From: Plasmodium coatneyi
Taxonomy: Eukaryota > Apicomplexa > Aconoidasida > Haemosporida > Plasmodiidae
DNA: 64,000 nucleotides
Direction: 5' to 3'
Assembly: GCF_001680005.1 (NCBI RefSeq)
Contig: NC_033560.1
Coordinates: forward strand, 1,367,501 to 1,431,500
Of this stretch, positions 1-8,369 are shown in pieces; the stretch's first letter is position 1, and each line of letters begins with the position of its first letter. The position numbers and the translations under genes were made by a program. The notes below the pieces were generated by a model that worked only from the letters and a program-made list of their open reading frames with translations, did not search any database and was not told the DNA's origin.

Positions 1-3000
1 AGGAGATTCTTTCCTTCGGGTTTGGTATTCACCACGCAGGGATGAAAAGAACAGATCGTAAATTAGTGGAAGATTTATTTTCGGATAGGCATTTACAGGT
101 GCTGGTATCCACAAGCACCCTAGCGTGGGGAATAAACCTTCCTGCACATACAGTCATCATTAAAGGAACAAGTGTATATAACATAAGCGTAGGTGACTTC
201 GATGAGTTGTCCCCAATGGATGTGCTCCAAATGGTAGGAAGATCAGGACGACCTCAATATGATAAGAGTGGAAAGGCAGTCATCATAACGGAGCACAAGA
301 ATTTGCAGCTTTACTTATCTCTAAATAATGAGCAGCTTTGCATTGAATCCACTCTGATGAGGAACATAGTGAATGTAATTAACGCAGAGATTGTTCTGAG
401 GAACATTCAGAATTTTAAGGAAGCAGTGAACTGGTTCAGATACACGTACCTTTACATTCGCATGATGAAGAATCCAAAACTGTATGGCGTTCTCCCCAAG
501 GGTGAAAAAGCGGACCACATATACACAGATCAGGGTAAGGAGCATAACATTTCTGACCTGTTCATGCAAAAATTGAACAAAAAAATTTACAACATTATAT
601 ACTCTGCTTTCGTAACGCTGGAAAAGTACGACCTGATCAAATACAATAAGAAGCTAAACACGGTGAGCAGCACGTATGTAGGAAAAATCAGCAGTTACTA
701 TTATGTGGACTACCGGTCGATAGATCTGTATAATAAGAAGCTGAACAAACATACGAATGAGACGGAGTTGTTGAAAATTTTCGGAATGAGTGACGAATTT
801 AAACATATCTTCGTGAGGGAGGAGGAGAAAGTGGAGCTGTCAATCATAATGGAAAAGCTACCGATCCCGTTGAAGGAGGCAATAAGCATTCCCTACACGA
901 AGATTAACATTCTTCTGCAATTGTACCTGTCTAATGTGACCCTAAATGGGTATGTCATAAACGCGGACCTAATATACATACAACAGAATGCGTTGCGAAT
1001 TTTTAGAGCCTTTTTCGAAATATCATTGAAAAAGAATTCTTACCATTTAAGCGCAATGACACTGAAGTTTTGCAAAATGGTGGAAAGGAAAATGTGGGCC
1101 ACCATGTCACCGTTAAGACAGTTTGGTCTGCTTAGTAACGAGCTCATCCGAATTATTGAGAAGAAAAACATCACCTTCAGGAATTACCTAAATATGAGTC
1201 TGAATGAATACATAACCATATTTAAGAATAAGAAAATTGCAAAAAATGTATACAAATTGGTTCACCATTTTCCGAAAATTGAGCTAAACGCGTATATCCA
1301 GCCGATCAATCATCGGATGCTGAAGGTAGAACTGAATGTTACGCCAGATTTTATTTACAATCCGAAATATCATGGCCACTTTATGTTATTTTGGGTGTTC
1401 GTTTTTGACATATCTAGTGAGAGTATGTTGCATTACGATTTGTTTAGCTTAAAACGGGGCGGCATGACTAGCACGGTCAATATGAATTCGATGAATGCAT
1501 CTTCACAGATGCACCGTGAGGGGGACCATACAGGAGGTGACACGCTGGATGATCACCTGCTGACTTTCTTCGTACCGATAAATGAAAATCCCTTTTACAT
1601 TGTGAAGGTAGTTTCAGACAAATGGTTGGAATGCGAAAGCACCATAAATTTATACCTAAAGGATATAATTCTACCGTCGAAGATTTCCTTCTCGACGCCG
1701 TTGCTCGATTTGCAGGCACTGCCAGTAAACGCCCTCAAGTTTGAAGACGCAAAGCAATTTTTCCACAGCAGAAATGTGACCCATTTTAATCCAGTACATA
1801 CGCAGATATTTCCATCCGTCTACGAAATGGGTGGCAATGTAATAATATGCAGTTCCCCTGGTAGGTACTACCTAACACCAGCTGAGTTTGCCATCCTACG
1901 AATGATTCGTTCTGTGAAGGAGTTACACACCTACCTTAGGAGGTATATAAAAAAGGAGGAGGACCTTTACAAGATTGTTCGTGATAAGAGTATTGCCAGT
2001 ATGGCTTACAACAACCCAATGGACTTCATCAAAATAGTTTATGTAGCCCCGTTGGAGGAAATTGTTCTGAAGACGTTTGAAAACTGGACCCATTTTTCCA
2101 ACTCCTTTGGGATGAAAATGGCAATACTGACGGGCGACGTACAGGTGGATACGAAAGTGTTACAAAGGAATAACATCGTTCTGTGCACCCCGGATAGGTA
2201 TAATAATTTGTCTAAAAAATGGAGGAGGAAGAAAATTTTTCAATCGGTAAATTTATACATATTTGATCATATGGAACTGTTAGACACGTTGGAGGGGTCA
2301 ATCATGGAGGTTCTGATCAGCCGGGTGAGGTACATAGCAACGCAGCTGGACTTGGGCAAATCCCAGCGGGGCAAGAAAGGCAGCACAAGCACAGGTTCTG
2401 CATCGACTGACGCAAAGTCGAAACTGCCTCCCTTCGTTGACCTCAACCTGGGGGACGACAGAACGAAGGACAAGAAAGGAGCATCCTCCGACGCTGCTCA
2501 GAACCTTAACAAAATGCAACACCTGACCATGGACGATGTTTACGAAAACATTGGGGTGAATAGAATCGTGTGTCTGTCCAGCTGTTCCGTTAACAACTGC
2601 AAAGACGTTGCCGAATGGATCGGGTGTAAGAAGAGCGATTATTACAATTTCCTCTCCAGTGTGAGGAGTATTCCGATCGAAATTTACCTGCACGCCGTCA
2701 GCATCATGAACAAGCAGAATAGGTACCTTTCCATGCAGAGGCAGGTATACCAGACGGTTCGAAAATTGAAAAGGAAGAACGCAATCATCTTCGTGACGGA
2801 GGATAAAATGTGCAAAACGTTGGCCCTCGATTTGGTTCTTTCTGCCTGTAATGACGGGTTCAGTTTCTTCTCCACCATCGGAGGGTCCACCTTAAAGGAG
2901 AATTTGCAGGACCACATTAACGATAGGATGCTGGTGGAGTTGCTCAAACAGGGAGTGGGTTACCTGTATCGAAACATGAGTGAGATGGAGAGAAAAGTTG

Positions 3001-4751
3001 TAGAAGCGCTCTTCGATAAGAAGGCAATTCAGTTACTGATAGTGGCCCACGACTACGTGTATCGGTTGAACGTTTATGGAAATGTGGTAATCCTGTTAGA
3101 CACAATAATAACGCACTTCGATGGAAAGGAGGAAGATTATTCCATTCAGAGTGTGTTGCAAATGCTCAGTTATGCAGGTCGGGAAGGAGAAGACACAAAG
3201 TCGTTTGTTTACATATATACCTACATCACGAAGAAGGAATATTACAAGAATTTCATTTACGAACCGCTGACTGTAGAGTCGAACATAGAAGATTACCTTC
3301 CAAACTTTTTGAACAACGAAATTGTGATGAGTACAGTAGAGACGTATCAGGATGCTATCGACTGGATCACGTGGTCCTTTTTCTACAGAAGAATTAGGAA
3401 GAACCCAAATTATTACGGTCTGAAGGGGGTATCCAATGAGCACATATCCGACTACCTGTCTGAGCTGATTGAAAGCAACATTGAGTTACTCTCCTTTGCG
3501 AATTGCGTGGCGGTCGAATCGGGGGAGGACAAAAAATCACGCAATGGAATGTTGCATAGTGGGGAAGGTGCTAGTAGTGGTTCCGTCTCCATTAAGCCGT
3601 GCAATCTGGGAATCATTGCGTCATACTACAATCTGGACTACCACGTAATTCACTTCTTTAATCAGTACGTGTTATCCCTGAAGGGGCTGAAGAAAAACAG
3701 GATAATGGAAATTGTGTGCCTGTCCAGTGTCATGTCTGAGGTGGTAAAAATGAGCAACTACGATGTGATGCTGTGCGTGAAGATTGCCCAGACGTGTAAC
3801 ATGAAGGTCACCTCGGAGTTCTTGAAGCTTTCCATAAGTACTGAATCCGTTACGGGGAAAAATGGCCTACTCCCGTCAGGAGACGACCCAGATGGAGCAT
3901 CAGATCACCTGAACAAGTCAGGCGAAAATGACAAAAAAGAGCAATACATAAATCTGGTAAATTTTATTTCCAACCCGGTTTATTTTACGCCCCATTTGAA
4001 GGCACTAATCATTCTGCAGGCACACATCCATCGTTATAGCATTCCGATGAACTACGTGGAAGAAACGAAAAGGGTTTTGCAGAAAACGTTTAAGCTGATC
4101 AATGCACTTATAGACGTGATCAGCAGTAACAACATTTTAAATTTCTGCCTGTTCGTTATGGAGATATCGCAGATGTTGACGCAGAGCATGAGCAGCACGG
4201 ACGAGTCCAACCTGATGCAGTTACCACACTTCGACGATGATTTAATTAAAAAGGCGAAGGAGTTAGAGATAGCAGATGTGTATGACCTGATCAATGCGGA
4301 GGACGAACAGAGAGAGGAGCTTCTAAACCGACTGGATGAGAAGCAGAAGAGCGAAATTGCTAACGTGTGCAATATTTTCCCTGTCATTGAGGTGCACTAC
4401 GATATCGACCTGGAGAAAAAATACAAAGTGAATGAAATTGCCACGCTGAACTTAACTGTAGAACGGGACTTGGTGCAAGACGATCCGGACTCCTCTGCCA
4501 ACTGTTTTGCACACTCTCTGTACCTCCCCTTCGAGAAGGAGGAACTATGGTGGGTCGTCATTGGTATTAAAAAAATGAACCTCCTCCTCTCTATAAAGAA
4601 GCAGCCTCTGGTAAAAGCCGTTAATAACGTGAAGGTGAACTTTGAGTTGCCCGACCAGCCCGGCCGCTACGATGTGGTCATCTACGTCATAAACGACTGT
4701 TACGTGGGCTGTGACCAGGAGTACGAGTTTGCCATTCAGGTGGTGGCGTGA
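1..4751 (+). CDS. BRR2: Pre-mRNA-splicing helicase BRR2, 3' part (5' end outside window)
   Basis: This is the U5 snRNP Ski2-like helicase that unwinds U4/U6 during spliceosome activation. About 1,582 codons are visible and the frame is already open at base 3, so the start lies upstream. The first residues are the end of the first cassette's RecA2 domain: the IHHAGM motif, then STSTLAWGINLPAHTV (motif V) and QMVGRSGRPQYD (motif VI), followed by winged-helix and Sec63 regions. A second helicase cassette begins near visible residue 600 with a second Sec63 unit. The C-terminus has the conserved LWWVVIG and GCDQEYEF signatures of BRR2. The second cassette is degenerate: the Walker A position reads SSPGRYYL and motif II reads FDHMEL, so ATP hydrolysis there is unlikely. 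Low-complexity Ser/Lys inserts (around bases 2360-2480) interrupt it. BRR2 is favoured over other Ski2 paralogues by residue-level similarity to the human protein recalled from memory. Confidence 0.95.
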   Translation, partial: EILSFGFGIHHAGMKRTDRKLVEDLFSDRHLQVLVSTSTLAWGINLPAHTVIIKGTSVYNISVGDFDELSPMDVLQMVGRSGRPQYDKSGKAVIITEHKNLQLYLSLNNEQLCIESTLMRNIVNVINAEIVLRNIQNFKEAVNWFRYTYLYIRMMKNPKLYGVLPKGEKADHIYTDQGKEHNISDLFMQKLNKKIYNIIYSAFVTLEKYDLIKYNKKLNTVSSTYVGKISSYYYVDYRSIDLYNKKLNKHTNETELLKIFGMSDEFKHIFVREEEKVELSIIMEKLPIPLKEAISIPYTKINILLQLYLSNVTLNGYVINADLIYIQQNALRIFRAFFEISLKKNSYHLSAMTLKFCKMVERKMWATMSPLRQFGLLSNELIRIIEKKNITFRNYLNMSLNEYITIFKNKKIAKNVYKLVHHFPKIELNAYIQPINHRMLKVELNVTPDFIYNPKYHGHFMLFWVFVFDISSESMLHYDLFSLKRGGMTSTVNMNSMNASSQMHREGDHTGGDTLDDHLLTFFVPINENPFYIVKVVSDKWLECESTINLYLKDIILPSKISFSTPLLDLQALPVNALKFEDAKQFFHSRNVTHFNPVHTQIFPSVYEMGGNVIICSSPGRYYLTPAEFAILRMIRSVKELHTYLRRYIKKEEDLYKIVRDKSIASMAYNNPMDFIKIVYVAPLEEIVLKTFENWTHFSNSFGMKMAILTGDVQVDTKVLQRNNIVLCTPDRYNNLSKKWRRKKIFQSVNLYIFDHMELLDTLEGSIMEVLISRVRYIATQLDLGKSQRGKKGSTSTGSASTDAKSKLPPFVDLNLGDDRTKDKKGASSDAAQNLNKMQHLTMDDVYENIGVNRIVCLSSCSVNNCKDVAEWIGCKKSDYYNFLSSVRSIPIEIYLHAVSIMNKQNRYLSMQRQVYQTVRKLKRKNAIIFVTEDKMCKTLALDLVLSACNDGFSFFSTIGGSTLKENLQDHINDRMLVELLKQGVGYLYRNMSEMERKVVEALFDKKAIQLLIVAHDYVYRLNVYGNVVILLDTIITHFDGKEEDYSIQSVLQMLSYAGREGEDTKSFVYIYTYITKKEYYKNFIYEPLTVESNIEDYLPNFLNNEIVMSTVETYQDAIDWITWSFFYRRIRKNPNYYGLKGVSNEHISDYLSELIESNIELLSFANCVAVESGEDKKSRNGMLHSGEGASSGSVSIKPCNLGIIASYYNLDYHVIHFFNQYVLSLKGLKKNRIMEIVCLSSVMSEVVKMSNYDVMLCVKIAQTCNMKVTSEFLKLSISTESVTGKNGLLPSGDDPDGASDHLNKSGENDKKEQYINLVNFISNPVYFTPHLKALIILQAHIHRYSIPMNYVEETKRVLQKTFKLINALIDVISSNNILNFCLFVMEISQMLTQSMSSTDESNLMQLPHFDDDLIKKAKELEIADVYDLINAEDEQREELLNRLDEKQKSEIANVCNIFPVIEVHYDIDLEKKYKVNEIATLNLTVERDLVQDDPDSSANCFAHSLYLPFEKEELWWVVIGIKKMNLLLSIKKQPLVKAVNNVKVNFELPDQPGRYDVVIYVINDCYVGCDQEYEFAIQVVA

Positions 4752-5116
4752 TGAGCAGACGGGCAGGACTAGACGAAAGGGTTGCTTCGTCTAGTTGGGG
4801 TGGACCACTATTACATTGGTACACATGTAGTAGTGTTCTGGATTGCACTTGGAGGCACCCATTGGGGGATTTTTTTTTTTTTTTTTTTTTAAACATGCCA
4901 ACCTGGTGGGTGACTTCCTCCGTGGAGCTCACTCCAACTGTGCAGGGGAAAACCGTGTCCCTTTTGCAGTTCTTTCAATTTTACAAAAAAAAAAAAATAA
5001 TAATAAAACAAAATAAAATAAATGAAGTGATAATGGGGGGTAACTCCTACGTTGGTACGCATATAAAGGTATATGTTCATATGAGGGGGTACTTCCACGG
5101 GCCAGCTCAGTCGAAG
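4752..5116. other. Convergent intergenic stretch
   Basis: It lies between the 3' ends of BRR2 (plus) and the CX9C-type protein (minus). It holds a T tract at about 4870-4890 and an A tract at about 4985-4997, suitable for 3' UTRs. Open frames here are antisense or low complexity. Nothing else is seen. Confidence 0.6.
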
Positions 5117-5536
5117 CTACTTCGGGATGGGCTGCCCACGACTGATCGTTTCGTAAAAGTTCTTGAAGAGGGAGTTGCATTTCTTATCATCATTGTGCAG
5201 GTGCATGCAGTAAAACAAATTCGAATAGTGATCATTGAAAAGTTTGGAAAAGTGGACGTTGTCGTTGTTATTGGTAGTGCAGTACTTGTAGCCCACCACC
5301 TTAAAGGACTCAGTTAAAAGGTCTTTGCATTTTTTCTCTCCTTCGTCTAGTAAGTGGTCCACATCATACTTGGCATGATCAGGGATAGTGCTTCCCAAAC
5401 ACATAAACCGCTTTATATCGTAGAAGGAGTCATTCTGTTTTTGTGTGTGGTACTTTGCTTGGTTGTAGAGGGAGGGTGACTCGGGTGACTGGTGGATCAC
5501 GTCACTGAGCTTGGAGTAGTCCGTGGTTAGTGCCAT
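5117..5536 (-). CDS. Conserved hypothetical protein with a CX9C motif (CHCH-like?)
   Basis: A single-exon ORF of 139 aa with an ATG at 5536 and TAG at 5117-5119. I do not recognise a named family. Five cysteines lie at about residues 46, 70, 86, 110 and 120; the last pair is separated by exactly nine residues (FYC...KKC), followed by NSLFKNFY. This spacing recalls mitochondrial intermembrane-space CHCH proteins or small respiratory-chain subunits imported by Mia40, but the second pair is CX15C, so it is not a textbook twin-CX9C protein. There is no signal peptide or membrane segment. It is convergent with BRR2 and divergent from eIF4A3. The balanced composition, lacking homopolymers, is better than that of the surrounding spurious frames and supports a real gene. 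Confidence 0.72.
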   Translation of the reverse strand: MALTTDYSKLSDVIHQSPESPSLYNQAKYHTQKQNDSFYDIKRFMCLGSTIPDHAKYDVDHLLDEGEKKCKDLLTESFKVVGYKYCTTNNNDNVHFSKLFNDHYSNLFYCMHLHNDDKKCNSLFKNFYETISRGQPIPK

Positions 5537-6591
5537 GGGTGATTAAATTATTAAATGGAAAGCTTCAGCAGCATCCTGTGTGCAGGCATACCTGCTGGTA
5601 TATACGCTCAGCGGGTGGGTCTTCTTGGGGCTGTTCCTCGGGGGGTGGTAAAAGGAGAATCACTTCTTTACCTTTCTACGTGGGGAGCGCAACTGCGTGG
5701 GATTTGTCGAAATGGGCAAAGTGTCGATGAAAAAAAAAAAAATTTTTTAAGTTAAAAAAAGAGGAAAAAAAAATAAACATGGAAGGGAGAAAAAAAAAAA
5801 AAAAAAAAGCAGTTCCACCCCCACGGGCAGTCATGCACGTATTTGCGCATCGTGTACCTCCACGCGGCGTAACGATTTTTCTGCGGAGCGATTTTTTTTA
5901 GGCGTGGCCTCTACAGGAGATGAGAAAAATTTAATAGTGCCCCCCCAAATTGTTGCCATTTGTATTTGCCTTTCCTGCGTTACATGCTTTTTGTTTTTGT
6001 TTTATTTTTTCCCTGGGAGATATATAAACTGGAATGTAGCGGCCGAGCTGAAGGCGCAACGGGGAAGAGCGAAGAGGAAGAAGCAAAGCAAACCAAACCA
6101 AACCAAACCGGGAGGGGCTGCATAGATAGCTACGTCACTCACGTAGGAAGATATGTGGATCCTCCCCCAAGCAACACTTGCTCGGTTTAATTGCTCGATT
6201 CACTTGGTACCATAGTGAGCCTCGGCCCAGCAGTACTACTTCTACGTGAAGAGTTACCAAAAAGTGGAAGAAAAGGCAACCGTGAGAGAATCAAATAGCT
6301 GTGTTTGTTCCCGGGTCAGTGGTCCTAAGGGAGCAAACCGAGCATATCCCACTGCAGGAAGTTTAAAAGGAAAAGCCCCCTGTGGGCAGGAGAAGAGAAT
6401 CCCTTAAAGAATGCCATTTTGACGTACAATCCATTCTTGCGGAGTGAAAACGTGGTGCGTCCAGCCGCAGAGCATCTATATCACATTTGGGTGACCACTC
6501 AGTAACGGACAGAAGAAGGGTGGAGGAGAGTGTTACAAAATACAGTCATCCTGCTAGCCCACCTGTTCGATAAAGTCAAACGTATGTCAAA
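5537..6591. other. Divergent intergenic / promoter region
   Basis: About 1 kb separates the divergent starts of the CX9C-type protein and eIF4A3 and should hold both promoters and 5' UTRs. A-rich tracts occur at about 5730-5810. The short open frames here (for example 5904-6125) show no family or compositional support. No specific site could be identified. Confidence 0.55.
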
Positions 6592-7764
6592 ATGGAGAAG
6601 GAGGAGAGTTACAAAACGTCGGAAAAGTACGAAATATGTACGAGTTTTGAAAACATAGGAATTGACGAAGGTTTGTTGAGGGGAATTTACGCATACGGAT
6701 TTGAAAAACCTTCTGCCATTCAGCAGAGAGGTATCAAGCCAATTTTAAGTGGCAGAGATGTTATTTTGCAAAGTCAAAGTGGGACAGGAAAAACTTGTGT
6801 CTTTGCAGTGGGTGCTCTAAATTGTGTTAACCGTAATTTGAGTGAAACGCAGGTGATTATACTATCGCCTACAAGAGAGCTAGCAGAACAGACACAGAAG
6901 GTGTGTCTAGCCCTAGCAGATTATATACACGTAACTATATACTGTTGCATCGGAGGGAAGAAAATGAGTGACGATATAAAGGCCCTAAACAACGGAGTGC
7001 ATATAATTAGTGGTACTCCAGGGAGAATTTACCACATGCTAAACTTGAGGCACTTAAAATGCAAGTACATAAAACAGCTAGTGATTGATGAGGCAGACGA
7101 AATGCTAAACAAAGGATTTAAAGAACAGGTCTACGACATTTATCGTTTTTTGTCACCGAATACACAGATCGTACTTTCGTCAGCCACACTTCCACAGGAG
7201 GTGTTAGAAATAACAAATAAATTCATGCACAGGCCTGTGAAAATATTAGTAAAAAGAGATGAACTAACTTTAGAAGGAATAAAACAATTTTTTGTATCGA
7301 TAGAGAAGGAACAGTGGAAATATGAAACGCTCGCTGATTTGTATGAAAGTTTGACGATCACCCAAGCTGTTGTTTTTTGTAATACTAAGATGAAGGTAGA
7401 TTGGTTAACAAAAAAAATGCAGGAGGCGAATTTTACCGTTTGTAAAATGCATGCAGGGATGAGTCAGAGTGAGCGAGACGATATCATGTTAAAGTTTAGG
7501 CAGTGTAAATTCCGTGTCCTTATATCAACGGATATTTGGGGAAGGGGGCTGGACGTACAGGAAGTTTCCCTTGTCGTAAACTATGACTTGCCCAACTCGA
7601 GAGAGAGCTACATTCACCGCATCGGGAGGAGTGGTCGATTTGGCAGGAAGGGTGTTGCCATCAACTTTGTTAAAAATGACGACATAAAAATTCTTAGGGA
7701 TATCGAGCAGTACTACTCCACGCAGATTGATGAGATGCCTATGAACATCACAGAGCTGCTCTAG
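6592..7764 (+). CDS. EIF4A3: Eukaryotic initiation factor 4A-III (DEAD-box RNA helicase, exon junction complex)
   Basis: An intact single-exon 390-aa DEAD-box ATPase, the expected length for eIF4A-III. Motifs in order: Q motif around residue 41 (SAIQQRGIKPIL), motif I QSGTGKT near 63-69, PTRELAEQ, TPGR, DEAD at about 166-169, SAT near 197, and the C-terminal HRIGRSGRFGRKG. The C-terminal block VAINFVKNDD..ILRDIEQYYSTQIDEMPMN matches human eIF4A3 almost residue for residue, separating it from eIF4A1. The protein would clamp spliced mRNA in the exon junction complex. Motif V reads GRGLD where eIF4A proteins usually have ARGLD. The ATG at 6592 follows AAA, and no upstream in-frame ATG extends the conserved region. 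Confidence 0.95.
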   Translation: MEKEESYKTSEKYEICTSFENIGIDEGLLRGIYAYGFEKPSAIQQRGIKPILSGRDVILQSQSGTGKTCVFAVGALNCVNRNLSETQVIILSPTRELAEQTQKVCLALADYIHVTIYCCIGGKKMSDDIKALNNGVHIISGTPGRIYHMLNLRHLKCKYIKQLVIDEADEMLNKGFKEQVYDIYRFLSPNTQIVLSSATLPQEVLEITNKFMHRPVKILVKRDELTLEGIKQFFVSIEKEQWKYETLADLYESLTITQAVVFCNTKMKVDWLTKKMQEANFTVCKMHAGMSQSERDDIMLKFRQCKFRVLISTDIWGRGLDVQEVSLVVNYDLPNSRESYIHRIGRSGRFGRKGVAINFVKNDDIKILRDIEQYYSTQIDEMPMNITELL

Positions 7765-7810
7765 GGGGAACCTTTCGGAAGGGTTTCATTTTGCGTTAGC
7801 TAGCTAATTT

Positions 7811-7841
<31 letters not shown>

Positions 7842-8369
7842 CCATTTTCACCTGAACGGGTCATATTTTTTTTTTTTTTTGCAACTCAATTTGTTAACAT
7901 GTGATTGCCACTGAGGCATTCCCTGCGTCGTAAAGCTAATAAAGCGATGTAAACAATACCTTGGGGGGGAAGGATAAAATTGCTCATCCGCTTATGTTTG
8001 GGTTGCCCTGTCCAGGTGCACCACGGGCACCACGTCAACGCTGCTGATCTGCATGTGTGCTTTTCCACTCACGACAAAAGCACGGAACCAGGGGAAAGGA
8101 AAATCCCCCAAGCGTTGCCCCGTCGTTTGTTCTTTTGCCAAGCACGCAGTCGGTGGAAGAGACGGCCGTTTGGGTGACTTACACAGGGAGGTTATTTTTT
8201 TTTTCCCCATAATGCGGGAAGACCATTCGTGCAGAACATTTCAACCTTTTGGCACATTCCCTTTTTAAGCCGCTTTTCTGTGTGCACACGTGTGTTTTCA
8301 TTTTAGTGCTTATGTTTTTTCTGCCCATGTAGTAAACTACGTCCACCACGGGAAATACCACCGTGAAAA
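7765..8369. other. Intergenic stretch with poly-T element
   Basis: It contains the 3' UTR of eIF4A3 and the promoter side of SR12. A dispersed-element copy (listed separately) starts 30 bases after the eIF4A3 stop codon. The remaining open frames are short and inconsistent between strands. Confidence 0.6.
7796..7880 (+). repeat. Dispersed TTAGCTAGCTAA / T-tract / CACCTGAACGG element, copy 1
   Basis: TTAGCTAGCTAA (7796-7807) is followed by a T tract of about 30 bases (7812-7841) and then CACCTGAACGGGTCATA (7849-7865), with a second T tract after it. The same three-part arrangement recurs near 10.4, 14.5 and 26.1 kb. Confidence 0.55.

Noticed and set aside
4748..5317. Plus-strand ORF of 189 codons after BRR2
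   Set aside because: It starts at GTG, runs through poly-T and is antisense to the better-supported CX9C-type protein.
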